Source: Devosia sp. ZB163 (GTDB lineage Bacteria; Pseudomonadota; Alphaproteobacteria; Rhizobiales; Devosiaceae). Taken from it: a stretch of 64,000 nt of DNA. The stretch lies in NCBI RefSeq assembly GCF_028613635.1, contig NZ_JAQRMY010000004.1:270107-334106 (forward strand), written 5' to 3'. The position numbers and the translations under genes were made by a program. Shown here one piece after another: positions 31,766 through 41,310 of this stretch (position 1 is the first letter of the stretch; every line of letters begins with the position of its first letter). A model generated the notes under the pieces. The model did no database searches and was not told the DNA's origin. It worked only from the letters and a program-made list of their open reading frames with translations.

Positions 31766-33061
31766 TCAATCCCAGCCGGGAAGGCCGAGCTGCTGGGCCT
31801 GCTTCTTCACGTCCTCGTCGTAGAGGGCGGCCGCGTCTGCAGCGGAGCGGATACCCGAGCCGACTTCGACGGTGATCTGCTCGAGGGCAGGGCCCTTGAT
31901 CGGCGACAGGAACTCGAGCGCCGGAGCGGTCAGGCCATCCTGCTGGAAGTAGGGCAGGAGGTCGGCGACCGCGGCCGGCACGTCAGCGGGAAGCTCGCAG
32001 CCCTTGATCAGGTAAGGTCCGGTAGCCCCGTTTGCGCTGCTGCGGGCGTCGCAGCCCTTGGTGCTGGCGATGAAGGCGACGAACTTCTTCGCCTCTTCCG
32101 GGTGGGCAGTGGTCTTGGAGATGTAGGTGGCCGCCGGCATCCAGACGGTAAGGCCGTTCTTGGCCGCGTCGTCACCCGGGATGGCAAAGAAGCCGACATC
32201 CGGCAGGTTCTCTGCATAGTCCTGAGCGATGCCTCCGATCGCGAAGGTCAGCATCGGGTAGTGGGCACCCTCGCCAGTCGCCACCATGCGCACGCCGTCG
32301 GCGAAGAGGGCCGAGCCGAAGTCCTCGTTGAGGAAGCCGGCCTTGAACACGTCCTCGCCCTTCTGGAAGCCAGCCATTGCGGCGGGCGTCGAGGCGTACT
32401 TCGCCTTGCCGGCGGTATAGTCGGCGGCAAAGGTCGGCACGGCTGCCTGGACGTTGAAGAAGTCGCCGAGGACGAACAGCTGGCTCGTCCAGGTGTCGCC
32501 GAAGGTCTGGATCACGGCGGTCTTGCCGGCCGCCTTGATCTTCTCGTTGTTGGCCATGAACTCGGCCCAGGTCTTGGGCACGGTCAGCCCGAGTTCGGCG
32601 TAGATCTTCTTGTTGTAGAGGATACCGCCGCCCATCGCGGCTTCTTCCGGCACGCCGTAGATGCGGCCGTCAGTGGCCGTGACCACTGGCTTGAACGAGT
32701 CGATGATGTTGGCCTGGAACGGCTCGTCGGTGAGGTCGAGCATCGTCTGCGGCGCATTGAGTGCCTGGAACAGCGAGCCGGCGTTGTAGCGGAAGACGTC
32801 GGTCATCTCGCCCGTCGCGAGGCGGGTCTTGATGATGTTGTCGCCTTCGCCGCCGCCTGGGCGGGTTTCGATCTCGATCTTGATGCCCGGGTTCTCGGCC
32901 TCGAATGCGGCCTTGAGGGCTTCGGACGTCGCAACGTTGGTCGGGTTGTCGTCCACCAGATAGGTAAGCGTCACTGTGTCCTGTGCGAAGGCCGGGCCGA
33001 ACCCGACCGACAGCAATGCGGTTGCGGCGAGCAGGGCTCGCCTCGTCATCGATAATGCCAT
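31766..33061 (-). CDS. Sugar ABC transporter substrate-binding protein
   Basis: A 431-aa periplasmic binding protein of the CUT1 type (SBP_bac_1 family). A Tat/Sec-like signal peptide (MTRRALLAATALLSVGFGPAFA) ends near residue 26. The mature protein has EALKAAFEAENPGIKIEIE, DVFRYNAGSL and GRIYGVPEEAAMGGGILYNKKIY, all usual in this family. GGGAGG upstream supports the start. Genomic linkage to a GH78 rhamnosidase suggests capture of rhamnosides or oligosaccharides; the ligand is an inference. Confidence 0.93.
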   Translation of the reverse strand: MALSMTRRALLAATALLSVGFGPAFAQDTVTLTYLVDDNPTNVATSEALKAAFEAENPGIKIEIETRPGGGEGDNIIKTRLATGEMTDVFRYNAGSLFQALNAPQTMLDLTDEPFQANIIDSFKPVVTATDGRIYGVPEEAAMGGGILYNKKIYAELGLTVPKTWAEFMANNEKIKAAGKTAVIQTFGDTWTSQLFVLGDFFNVQAAVPTFAADYTAGKAKYASTPAAMAGFQKGEDVFKAGFLNEDFGSALFADGVRMVATGEGAHYPMLTFAIGGIAQDYAENLPDVGFFAIPGDDAAKNGLTVWMPAATYISKTTAHPEEAKKFVAFIASTKGCDARSSANGATGPYLIKGCELPADVPAAVADLLPYFQQDGLTAPALEFLSPIKGPALEQITVEVGSGIRSAADAAALYDEDVKKQAQQLGLPGWD

Positions 33062-33124
33062 TCTTCTTCCTCCCTTAAGGCCGGCGAGGCCGGCAATTAC
33101 GTCTGATCGCTTCCGGCCCGTTCC

Positions 33125-35485
33125 TCAGTTGCCGGGCTTGCTGACCCGGAACGTCACCTTGTGCTTTCCGGGCGCGAGCAGGCTGCGCGCTTTTCCGTCG
33201 GTGCCGCGCTCGCTGACGGCGATGCCGTCGACGCTGGCGTCGGTGTAGTCGGCGGCGAGGACGAGCGTGCCGCTCGCGCCTTCGGGCACCGTGATGTCGT
33301 AGGTCACCTTGCCGCCATCGACCTTCCAGCCCGCCTCGATCCGGCCGGCGGCCGAGTCATGGTTGGCGGCGACCGGCGACAGCGCCGGGATGATGGTGGG
33401 CTCGAAGAAGATGTGCTTGAACGCCGGCAGCGCCGGATCGGGGCGGAAGCCCGCGACGCCTTCGAGCAGCCACTGGCACACCGCGCCATAGGCGTAGTGG
33501 TTGTAGCTGTTCATCTGCGGGTCGAACGCCACGCCATCCTCGTTGAGGGCGTTCCAGCGCTCCCAGATCGTGGTGGCGCCCATCTTCACCTGGAACAGCC
33601 AGCCGGGCAGGCCTTCCTGGAGGAAGACCGAGGCCGCGAGATCGGCCTCGCCGATCTTGACCAGTGCCGGCAGCAGCGCCGGGGTGCCGATGAAGCCGGT
33701 GCCGATGCGGCCATGGGCGCGGGCCACCGTCTCCTTGAAGTAGCCCTTGGCTGCCTCGTAGTGCTCGGGCGGGATCAGGTCCCACAGGAAGCCCAGCGCA
33801 TAGGAGGTCTGGTCGTTGTAGCCGATGCGGCCGGCAGCGGTTATGAACTCGCGCTGGAAGGCCTTCTTCACTTCGGCGGCGCGGTCGTTGAGGCGCTTGG
33901 CCTGTGCCTGGTCGCCGACGACTTCGGCGGCTTTGGCGGCGAGGTGCGAGGAGATGTAGAGGTAGATCGTCGCCGCGGCGTCGTCGCCGATGGTCGGGTA
34001 GGGCTTGGCGAAATCGCCCTGCGGCTGCAGCCAGTCACCGAAGGTGAAGCCGCGCTCACCCCAGCCGGCCGGCGGGCGGACGATCGGACCATCGCTGATC
34101 GACCAGACGAAGTCGTTCCACTTCACCATGGCCGGCAGCGCTTCCTCGAGGATCGCGCGGTCGCCGTAGTGGGTGTAGAGCGTCCAGGGGATGACGGCGA
34201 TGGCGTCGCCCCAGCCGGTCGAGCCGTAGAAGCCCGGGATCACGTCCTCGTGGTTGCGTGTCGGGTCCGGCACCACATGCGGGATGGCGCCATCGGGGCG
34301 CTGGTCGGCGATGAGGTCGCGGACATACTTGGTCAGCATGCCGTGGCTCTCGTGCAGGTAGCAGGCGGTGGGCGCGAAGACCTGCGCGTCGCCGCTCCAG
34401 CCCAGCCGCTCGTCGCGCTGCGGGCAGTCGGTCGGCACGTCGATGAAGTTGGAGCGCTGCGACCAGACGGTGTTCTCGACCAGCCGGTTGACCAGTGGAT
34501 TGGCCGAGCTGAAGTTCGCCGTGCGGGTGATCGCCGAGCTGATCGGGATCATCTCTATTTTGCTGATCGTCGCCTTGCCCTCGATGGCGACGCGGGCGAA
34601 GCGGAAGCCGAAGAAGGTGAAGGTCGGACGGTAGCTCTCGGGCGCGCCACCCTTCAGCACATATTCCACGCGGGCCTCGGCCGAGCGCATGCTTTCGCGG
34701 TCGAACTCGCCGAGGTGGTTGGTGAGTTCGGCGTGCTCGACGGTGACCTTGGCACCGGCCTCGCCCTCGACGGTGAAGGCGACGTAGCCGCCGGCGTTCT
34801 GGCCGAAGTCGTAGACGGTGCGGCCCTGGGCATCGGCGAAGGATTTGACCACGGGCAGGGCGGGGAGTTCGTGCACGCCGGCGGTTTCGGCCGGCAGCAG
34901 GGTCGACTTGTCGAAGTCGCCGAGTACGCTGGCGCCACCGCTCACCGGCGCATTCTCGGCGCGGGCGTCGTAGTTCTCGCCGTAGTAGATGCCGGACTTC
35001 ATGACCGGCGCGAGGCCGCTCTGCCAGGTGCCGTCGGTGGCGAGGATGAGCTCGCCATTGGCGCCGCGCAGCTCGGCGATGGCGCCGATCTTGTCGCCCC
35101 AGGTGTTGAGGAGCTGGTTGCGCGGCCACATCATCCGCGAGCGGTACCAGCCGTCGCCCAGCCAGATGTCGATGGTGTTGTCGCCGTCCTTGAGCAGGGC
35201 GCTGACGTCGTAAGTCTGGAAGCTGAGGCGGTCCCAGTAGCTGGTCCAGCCGGGGGTGAGCACGTCGTTGCCGACGCGCTGGCCGTTGATGAACGCCCGA
35301 TAGAGGCCGAGAGCGCTGATCCGCAGCGTGCCGGTCGCGTCGCGGGAGGAGAGGTTGAAGGTCTTGCGCAGGAAGGACGACTGCGTGCCGACGCCCTGAT
35401 CGACGCTGGGGCGGATCATCTCGCCGATCCACGCGTCCTGGCTGGATACGACGGTGCCTGCTCGGGCGAGCATCGTTTCGTTCAC
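33125..35485 (-). CDS. Glycoside hydrolase family 78 alpha-L-rhamnosidase
   Basis: A 786-aa enzyme expected to remove terminal alpha-L-rhamnose from plant glycosides, pectic side chains or polysaccharides. The N-terminal beta domains (GLYRAFINGQRVGNDVLTPG) precede the (alpha/alpha)6 catalytic barrel. The GH78 hallmark DCPQRDERLGWSGDAQVF is at about residues 353-370 and includes the acidic catalytic region. A C-terminal beta domain follows. A GTG at 35485 is chosen because GGAGG lies 7 nt upstream; the frame extends to 35548. No signal peptide is visible, so it probably acts in the cytoplasm on imported substrate. First gene of the leftward operon. Confidence 0.92.
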   Translation of the reverse strand: MNETMLARAGTVVSSQDAWIGEMIRPSVDQGVGTQSSFLRKTFNLSSRDATGTLRISALGLYRAFINGQRVGNDVLTPGWTSYWDRLSFQTYDVSALLKDGDNTIDIWLGDGWYRSRMMWPRNQLLNTWGDKIGAIAELRGANGELILATDGTWQSGLAPVMKSGIYYGENYDARAENAPVSGGASVLGDFDKSTLLPAETAGVHELPALPVVKSFADAQGRTVYDFGQNAGGYVAFTVEGEAGAKVTVEHAELTNHLGEFDRESMRSAEARVEYVLKGGAPESYRPTFTFFGFRFARVAIEGKATISKIEMIPISSAITRTANFSSANPLVNRLVENTVWSQRSNFIDVPTDCPQRDERLGWSGDAQVFAPTACYLHESHGMLTKYVRDLIADQRPDGAIPHVVPDPTRNHEDVIPGFYGSTGWGDAIAVIPWTLYTHYGDRAILEEALPAMVKWNDFVWSISDGPIVRPPAGWGERGFTFGDWLQPQGDFAKPYPTIGDDAAATIYLYISSHLAAKAAEVVGDQAQAKRLNDRAAEVKKAFQREFITAAGRIGYNDQTSYALGFLWDLIPPEHYEAAKGYFKETVARAHGRIGTGFIGTPALLPALVKIGEADLAASVFLQEGLPGWLFQVKMGATTIWERWNALNEDGVAFDPQMNSYNHYAYGAVCQWLLEGVAGFRPDPALPAFKHIFFEPTIIPALSPVAANHDSAAGRIEAGWKVDGGKVTYDITVPEGASGTLVLAADYTDASVDGIAVSERGTDGKARSLLAPGKHKVTFRVSKPGN

Positions 35486-35548
35486 TTCTGATCCTCCCAT
35501 CGGGCTTGCTGCCCGCCCACCGGCCGTTTTGCCGGCTCGCTGTGTCAC

Positions 35549-35570
35549 GTTCTACGTATACCGTTCTACG
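35549..35570. promoter_or_regulatory. Direct repeat of GTTCTACG, candidate LacI-family operator
   Basis: GTTCTACG occurs at 35549-35556 and again at 35563-35570, separated by TATACC, in the gap between the divergent GH78 operon and the lacI-type gene. The same 8-mer, on the other strand (CGTAGAAC), occurs at 36739-36746 before the esterase gene. Shared presence before both arms of the locus suggests recognition by the local LacI regulator. Confidence 0.5.
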
Positions 35571-35708
35571 GATCAGTTTCAAGCATGCTTCGCGCAGGAA
35601 CAACCAAATTTTCTCATATGACGGCGGCATCCTCCAGAAACCGCCAAAATCGCTCAAGTTGTGTCATGCGCGGTGGCTCTGCTAGAAGTGCCGGGCGCTG
35701 GGGGGAAC

Positions 35709-36743
35709 ATGGCGGCAAGCACGAAGTCCGGAACGGGCCGGGTCACGATCAAGACGGTCGCCGCCGATGCAGGCGTTTCCGTCGCCGCCGTGTCCAAGGT
35801 CCTCCGAGACGCCTATGGCGTCAGCGATGCCCTTCGCGCCAAGGTCCAGGCGTCGATGGAGAAGCTCAACTATCGCCCGCATGCAGCGGCGCGGGCGATG
35901 CGCGGGCGCACCTACGCGCTGGGCGTGCTGCTGCCGGACCTGCGCAACCCGTTCTTCGCGGACATTCTCGCCGGCATCAACGAGGCGCTGGAGCGGACCC
36001 AGTATCAGCCGCTGATGGGCGTCGGCCAATCCGCGCACATGATCGAGATCTCGCTGATCGAGTCGATGATCGACCGGCAGATGGATGGGTTGATCATGAT
36101 CGGTCCCCGGATGCCCCCCGACGCGGTCGATGAGGTGACCCGGCGCATACCCACGGCCCTCGTGGGCTACTACTCCCCGCTTGCCCAGCAGTTCGATACG
36201 GTCAACGACGACGACATCTACGGCGCCGAGCTGGTCGTGCGCCATCTCGTGGAGTCGGGATACAGGCGGATCACGATGGTCAGCCTTACGCAGCCGCTCC
36301 ATGAATCCGTGATCGTTCACCGACGCGAGATCGGGTACAGGAAGGCGATGATGGCGGCTGGCCTCAGCCAGTATATCGATACCGTGTCGTGCCCTATGTC
36401 TCCCCGCGAGGTCCTGACCACCATCCGACATCTGCTGGAGCGCCGCGACCGGCCGGAAGCGCTGTTCTGCTGGACGGACAGTGTGGCGCTGCAGGCGATC
36501 AGCGCCGCGCGCGATCTCGGGCTGTCCATACCGAACGATCTCGGCGTGGTGGGCTACGACAACACGACCTATTGCGACATGGCTCAGAACAGCCTCACCA
36601 GCGTCGACCAGTCCGGGCAGGTGCTCGGCCTGCAGGCGGCCCGCCTCCTCGTCGAACGGATCGACGGCAGGACGCAGGGCGAGCACTTCGTCGTCACGCC
36701 GCGCCTCGTAGCGCGGGGGAGTTCCCGTCCACGCCGTTCGTAG
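35709..36743 (+). CDS. LacI-family transcriptional regulator
   Basis: A 344-aa repressor. The N-terminal helix-turn-helix (about residues 12-60) reads VTIKTVAADAGVSVAAVSKVL, then the hinge-helix region NYRPHAAARAMRG. The C-terminal periplasmic-binding-like domain senses a sugar effector (YALGVLLPDLRNPFFADIL start). The ATG at 35709 is preferred over 35661. It is divergent from the GH78/ABC operon and upstream of the esterase, so it is the obvious candidate to control the locus. The effector is inferred to be a rhamnoside product. Confidence 0.92.
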   Translation: MAASTKSGTGRVTIKTVAADAGVSVAAVSKVLRDAYGVSDALRAKVQASMEKLNYRPHAAARAMRGRTYALGVLLPDLRNPFFADILAGINEALERTQYQPLMGVGQSAHMIEISLIESMIDRQMDGLIMIGPRMPPDAVDEVTRRIPTALVGYYSPLAQQFDTVNDDDIYGAELVVRHLVESGYRRITMVSLTQPLHESVIVHRREIGYRKAMMAAGLSQYIDTVSCPMSPREVLTTIRHLLERRDRPEALFCWTDSVALQAISAARDLGLSIPNDLGVVGYDNTTYCDMAQNSLTSVDQSGQVLGLQAARLLVERIDGRTQGEHFVVTPRLVARGSSRPRRS

Positions 36744-36755
36744 AACTGTTCGAAG
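36739..36755. promoter_or_regulatory. Candidate second LacI operator before the esterase gene
   Basis: CGTAGAAC followed by TGTTCGAAG overlaps the stop codon of the LacI gene; GAAC-T-GTTC is a perfect inverted repeat in it. CGTAGAAC is the reverse complement of the motif found twice before the GH78 gene. About 50 bp before the esterase start. Confidence 0.45.
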
Positions 36756-36803
36756 CCCCGGTTTCCAGCCAATCATAGACGATCATCAGGACCGATAATC
36801 TCC

Positions 36804-37766
36804 ATGCCATTCTTCGATCTCCCGCAGTCCCAGCTCGAGACCTACCGTTCGAGCGCCGTCGCACCCGCCGATTTCGACAGCTTCTGGGCGGAAACGCTCG
36901 AGCAGTCCCGCGCCAAGCCGCTCGATGCGAAGTTCGAGCCGGTCGAGACCGGGCTCAGGATGTTCGACGTGTTCGACGTGACGTTCTCCGGCTTCGGCGG
37001 GGACAAGGTGCGCGGCTGGTACATCAAGCCGGCCGGAGCGGCGCCGCGGGGCACAGTGGTGAAGTTCATCGGCTATGGCGGCGGTCGCGGCCTGCCGCAG
37101 GAACACCTGCTGTGGCCGGCAACCGGCCGCGCCGTGCTGGTGATGGATACCCGCGGGCAGGGCAGCAGCTGGTCGCGCGGCGATACGCCTGATCCGGCCG
37201 GCTCGCATCCGGCGCATCCCGGCTTCATGACCCGCGGCATCAACGACCCCAGCGACTATTACTACCGACGCGTCTACACCGATGGCGTGCGGGCGGTGGA
37301 GGCGGCGCTCGGCCGGACCGAGACCGATCCGAGCAAGCTCGCCGTGGTCGGCGGAAGCCAGGGCGGCGGCATCTCGATCGCGGTCGCCGGCCTCGAGCCG
37401 CGGGTTAGGGCCGCGATGCCGGACGTGCCGTTCCTCTGCGACTTCCCGCGTGCAGTGGGTCTCACCAGCCGCGACCCCTACGGCGAAATCGTCCGCTTCC
37501 TCGCCACGCACCGGGAGAAGGCGGCGGCCGCCTACAACACCATCAACTACTTCGACGGCGTGCATTTCTCGGCCCGCTCCAAGGCGGCGGCGCTGTTCTC
37601 GGTGGCGCTGATGGACGATGTCTGCCCGCCCTCCACCGTCTATGGCGCGTTCAATGCTTGGGCCGGCCCCAAGACCATCGAGAGCTACTCCTTCAACAAC
37701 CACGAGGGTGGCGGCACCTGGCAGGAGAAGGCGCAGGTCGCCTGGCTCGACGAGACCTTGCCGTGA
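36804..37766 (+). CDS. Carbohydrate esterase family 7 acetyl esterase (cephalosporin C/acetyl xylan deacetylase type)
   Basis: An alpha/beta hydrolase of 320 aa. The CE7 motifs are present: RGQG (about 117-120), the nucleophile elbow GGSQGGG (Ser185) and a C-terminal NNHEGGG with the catalytic histidine. These enzymes remove acetyl groups from short xylo-oligosaccharides and similar sugars in the cytoplasm. No signal peptide is seen. Location beside the GH78 locus suggests deacetylation of imported decorated oligosaccharides. The stop overlaps the next permease gene by 4 bp. Confidence 0.92.
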   Translation: MPFFDLPQSQLETYRSSAVAPADFDSFWAETLEQSRAKPLDAKFEPVETGLRMFDVFDVTFSGFGGDKVRGWYIKPAGAAPRGTVVKFIGYGGGRGLPQEHLLWPATGRAVLVMDTRGQGSSWSRGDTPDPAGSHPAHPGFMTRGINDPSDYYYRRVYTDGVRAVEAALGRTETDPSKLAVVGGSQGGGISIAVAGLEPRVRAAMPDVPFLCDFPRAVGLTSRDPYGEIVRFLATHREKAAAAYNTINYFDGVHFSARSKAAALFSVALMDDVCPPSTVYGAFNAWAGPKTIESYSFNNHEGGGTWQEKAQVAWLDETLP

Positions 37767-38638
37767 CCACGCTGGCGCTCGACTACGCCGACCGGGACGG
37801 GGCCAGCGCTCGTCGCCGGTGGGCGCTGTCGCGTATCCTGATCTACGCGGTGCTTGCGCTGTTCGCGCTGGTCTACGCGCTGCCGGCGCTGCTGGTGTTC
37901 GCCAACTCGTTCCGCGACGGCGAGGAAGTGTTCCGCAACGGCATCATCGCCATTCCGGAGAGCTTCTCGTTCGACAACTACCTGCGCGCCTGGAACGACG
38001 CCTGCGTCAGCGGCATGTGCCGTGGGCTCGGGCCCAACTTCCTCAACTCGCTGATCATCACCATCCCTGCGACCATCGCCACGACGATCCTGGGGGCGAT
38101 GAATGGCTATGTGCTGAGCAAGTGGAAGTTCCCGGGCTCGGAGTTCATCTTCGTGATGATCTTCCTCGGCATCTTCCTGCCCAGCCAGATCGCGCTGCTG
38201 CCCTGGGCCTGGATCATCGGCCAGCTCGGGCTGCAGAACAATGTGCTCGGCCTGTTGCTCATCCACACCGTGATGGGCATCTCGTTCGCGACGCTGTTCT
38301 TCCGCAACTTCTACGCCAGCGTGCCCAACGAGATCGTCAAGGCGGCACAGGTGGACGGCGCCGGGTTCTGGCGGATCTTCATCCGGGTGATGCTGCCGCT
38401 TTCGGGCCCAATCGCCGCGGTGACGGTGATCTGGCAGTTCACCCAGATATGGAACGAGTACCTCTATGGCATGGTGTTCACCTCAGGCACGCAGCAGCCG
38501 ATCACCGTGGCGATCATGGGCGTCAGGGCTGGCGGTTCGGCCGCGACGGTGATGATGGCGATCGTGCCGCCGCTGCTGGTGTATCTGATCGGCGGCAAGT
38601 ATTTTGTCCGCGGACTCACCCAAGGGGCACTGAAGTAG
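37763..38638 (+). CDS. Lone sugar ABC transporter permease (MalG type)
   Basis: A 291-aa CUT1 permease with six helices; the EAA loop is [20 protein letters not shown]. The segment [18 protein letters not shown] resembles glucose/mannose-type permeases. It starts at a GTG overlapping the esterase stop (GTGA). Unlike the leftward operon, no binding protein, partner permease or ATPase accompanies it; hpt begins 2 bp downstream. It may partner with components elsewhere, be a relic of a deleted operon, or replace the MalG-type subunit under some conditions. Confidence 0.85.
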   Translation: MTTLALDYADRDGASARRRWALSRILIYAVLALFALVYALPALLVFANSFRDGEEVFRNGIIAIPESFSFDNYLRAWNDACVSGMCRGLGPNFLNSLIITIPATIATTILGAMNGYVLSKWKFPGSEFIFVMIFLGIFLPSQIALLPWAWIIGQLGLQNNVLGLLLIHTVMGISFATLFFRNFYASVPNEIVKAAQVDGAGFWRIFIRVMLPLSGPIAAVTVIWQFTQIWNEYLYGMVFTSGTQQPITVAIMGVRAGGSAATVMMAIVPPLLVYLIGGKYFVRGLTQGALK

Positions 38639-38640
38639 GC

Positions 38641-39180
38641 ATGACGACGCGCAACTACGTGATCGACGAGATGATCTCGGCCAAGGCCATTGCGGCCCGG
38701 GTCGAAGCGCTCGCCAAGGAGATCTCGGCCCATTACGCCGGCACCGACAAGCTGGTGGTGGTCGGCCTGCTGCGCGGCTCGTTCATCTTCATCGCCGACC
38801 TGGTGCGCGAACTCGACCTGCCGGTGGAAGTCGATTTCCTCGAGGTCTCGAGCTACGGCAACTCCACCGAGTCCAGCCGCGAAGTGCGCATCCTCAAGGA
38901 CCTGCGCGGCGAGATCGAGGGGCGCGACGTGTTGTTGGTCGAGGACATCGTCGACACCGGCTATACCCTCAAGCACGTGCTCGAAATCCTCGCGACGCGC
39001 CACCCCAAGCGCATCGAGGTCTGTGCACTGCTCGACAAGCCGTCGCGGCGCGAGACCAGCGTGAAGGCCCGCTGGATCGGCTTTGAGATCCCCGACAAGT
39101 TCGTCGTCGGTTACGGGATCGACTACGCCCAGCGCAACCGCAACCTCGACCATATTGGCGCGGTTCGCTTTACCGACTGA
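38641..39180 (+). CDS. hpt: Hypoxanthine phosphoribosyltransferase
   Basis: A 179-aa purine-salvage enzyme that turns hypoxanthine (and often guanine) into its nucleotide using PRPP. The PRPP-binding motif [14 protein letters not shown] is present, as are the [17 protein letters not shown] loop and a flexible-loop region with SSYGNST. Length matches E. coli Hpt (178 aa). It begins 2 bp after the permease gene. The upstream gene has no functional link, so coupling may be accidental. Confidence 0.95.
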   Translation: MTTRNYVIDEMISAKAIAARVEALAKEISAHYAGTDKLVVVGLLRGSFIFIADLVRELDLPVEVDFLEVSSYGNSTESSREVRILKDLRGEIEGRDVLLVEDIVDTGYTLKHVLEILATRHPKRIEVCALLDKPSRRETSVKARWIGFEIPDKFVVGYGIDYAQRNRNLDHIGAVRFTD

Positions 39181-39312
39181 TTTTCGGTGCGTTAGTGCAC
39201 CAAGGTCTTCTGAAATCAAGTCAATTTGGCTCACCGCCGGGTTTCTTCGCGTCAACCGACTCTGGTAGTCTAGGGCTGCCGAGACCCGTGTATTCCGCAA
39301 TGGAGAGCGAAG

Positions 39313-39912
39313 ATGGCCAATACGAATAACTCGACAGCGAGGTCGGACCTGCCGTTCGACGGGCCGCTGCTGCGCATGCTGGGCGACAACTGGTGGCTCG
39401 TACTGCTGCGCGGCGTGGCCGCGATAATCTTCGGTGTGCTGGCACTCTTCTGGCCAGGCATAACGATCCTCACCCTCGCATTATTGTGGGGCGCCTACAT
39501 GCTGGTCGACGGGGTCTTTTCCTTGTGGGCCGCCATTTCAGGCCGCGGCGTCGGCCAGATGACGCCACGGTGGTGGCTGGCGGTGAGTGGCGTCATCAGC
39601 GTTCTTGCCGGTATCGCGGCCTTCATTTCGCCGGCGGCCGTGGCTCTGGTCCTGCTGATCTTCATCGGCGCCTGGGCGATCGTCGTCGGCGCGCTGACGG
39701 TCTGGGGCGCCATCCAGATGCGCAAGGAGATCGAGGGCGAGTGGCTGCTCGCGCTGTTCGGCGTCCTGACGATCCTGTTCGGTATCCTGGTCATCTGGCA
39801 GCCCGCGACCGGCGCGCTGTCGCTGATCTGGGCTATCGGCGGCTATGCCATCGCGTCCGGTGTCCTGCTCATCGTGCTGGCGTTCAGGTTGCGCAAGCTG
39901 CGCAAGGCGTGA
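39313..39912 (+). CDS. HdeD-family acid-resistance-type membrane protein
   Basis: A 199-aa inner-membrane protein with six hydrophobic segments in paired repeats (VLLRGVAAIIFGVLALFWPG, later VLAGIAAFISPA, and a third FGVLTILFGILVIWQPATG). This repeat pattern defines the HdeD/DUF308 family, linked to acid tolerance in E. coli. A GGAGAG ribosome site precedes the ATG. Function in this organism is not established. Stands alone. Confidence 0.88.
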   Translation: MANTNNSTARSDLPFDGPLLRMLGDNWWLVLLRGVAAIIFGVLALFWPGITILTLALLWGAYMLVDGVFSLWAAISGRGVGQMTPRWWLAVSGVISVLAGIAAFISPAAVALVLLIFIGAWAIVVGALTVWGAIQMRKEIEGEWLLALFGVLTILFGILVIWQPATGALSLIWAIGGYAIASGVLLIVLAFRLRKLRKA

Positions 39913-40055
39913 AGCGGACGAGAGCCGAGGACCCGACTGGCCCTGGCTATCGAGACTCCTGGGGCTCGGGGCGGCACTTCGTCCCGAGCTAGTGGCTTGG
40001 CCGGATGGGACTCTCGCACCATCCAGCGCGAGCGGTATCCTGGCGCCGGGCGTCC

Positions 40056-41051
40056 CTAGTGCCGCGGATGGCTCGGGCCGTCGCCCGCGCCGGTGGCCGC
40101 GATGGCGTTGGCGATGGTGTCGAGGTCGTCCTGGTCAAGCTCGAACGTCGCAGCATCGATCCAGCCGTCGACCTGTTGCGGTGAACGGGCCCCGACGATG
40201 GCGGCGGTGAGGCCGGGCCAGGCGAGGACCCAGGCGAGCGCGACGGTGGATATCGAGGTGCCACGGCGTTCGGCGACGGGCTTCAGCCGGGCGGCGAGTT
40301 CGAGGTTGCGATCGAGCTTGTCGCCGGTGAACTCGGGGCTGGTCTTGCGCCAGTCGTTGTCGGCAAGCGTCGCCGCCCGCTCCCGGGTGAAGGTGCCGGT
40401 GAGCAGGCCGGCCTGCATGGGGCTGTAGCAGATGACGCCGGTGCCATGGGCCTCGCACCAGGGGAGGATCTGGGCGGCGGTTTCGCGCTTGATCATGGAG
40501 AAGGGCGGCTGCAGCGTTTCGACGTGCCCCAAGGCCTCCGCACGTGCGAGCTGCTCGGCATTGTGGTTGGAGAGGCCGATGTGCCTGACCTTGCCCTCGG
40601 ACTTGAGCTCCAGCATCGTCGCCCAGTAGTCCTCGAGCGGCACGTCGTCGGCCGGCCAGTGGACCTGATAGAGGTCGATCGTTTCGACCTGCAGGCGCCT
40701 GAGGGAGTTTTCCAGCTCGTTGCGCAGGCTCCTGCGCTCGGCGAGGCGGCGCGGATTCTGGCCGTTGTCGTCGCGGATCACGCCGCCCTTGGTGAAGACG
40801 AACGGGCGCTGGTCGGCGGGCAGTTCCTTCAGGGTCCGGCCGATCACTTCTTCCGAGTGGCCAACGCCATAGGCTGCGGCGGTATCGATCCAGTTGATGC
40901 CGAGGTCGACGGCATGGCGGATGGCGGCGGCGGACTCAGCGTCGTCCTGCGGGCCCCACATGTTGCCACCCATGGCCCATGCGCCGATGCCGAGGCGGGT
41001 GATTTCCATGCCGGTCTTGCCGAAGGGGCGGGTGGGCAGCGACGTCTTCAT
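40056..41051 (-). CDS. Aldo/keto reductase
   Basis: NADPH-dependent TIM-barrel oxidoreductase of 331 aa. The N-terminus RPFGKTGMEITRLGIGAWAMGG, the catalytic tyrosine region IDTAAAYGVGHSEEVIG, the later VHWPADDVPLEDYW and the nucleotide-binding end with VGARSPQQVDG are all typical. GGAGG 6 nt before the ATG at 41051 fixes the start; the open frame to 41243 is intergenic. Substrate unknown. Confidence 0.93.
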   Translation of the reverse strand: MKTSLPTRPFGKTGMEITRLGIGAWAMGGNMWGPQDDAESAAAIRHAVDLGINWIDTAAAYGVGHSEEVIGRTLKELPADQRPFVFTKGGVIRDDNGQNPRRLAERRSLRNELENSLRRLQVETIDLYQVHWPADDVPLEDYWATMLELKSEGKVRHIGLSNHNAEQLARAEALGHVETLQPPFSMIKRETAAQILPWCEAHGTGVICYSPMQAGLLTGTFTRERAATLADNDWRKTSPEFTGDKLDRNLELAARLKPVAERRGTSISTVALAWVLAWPGLTAAIVGARSPQQVDGWIDAATFELDQDDLDTIANAIAATGAGDGPSHPRH

Positions 41052-41310
41052 GTTCATCCTCCAGTTGGTCAGCAGCTGCCATACCAGCATTGGATGACAA
41101 GTCGAGCAACCCAGCCATAGGATGGGCATGACCACCTGGCAGGAAATGAAGGTTCTTCGTCGTTGCTGACGGACGCAGATGGCGTGTGAGAAGTCCGAAA
41201 GCCCTGCCGCGCGTGAACCGCTTATGGCCGGCTGGATGCGCAAATGATTGCGCCGGCCTTCCCCGGGGGAGTGTCGGCGCGCGCCGTTTTTGGGCTGAGC
41301 CGATCAGGCC

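Noticed and set aside
33161-35491. A 776-codon open frame on the plus strand
   Set aside because: Antisense to the GH78 rhamnosidase, which has clear family motifs; the plus-strand product has none.
41275-41292. CGGCGCGCGCCG followed by TTTTTGG as a plus-strand terminator
   Set aside because: There is no plus-strand gene upstream, so a terminator role in this orientation has no transcript to act on.
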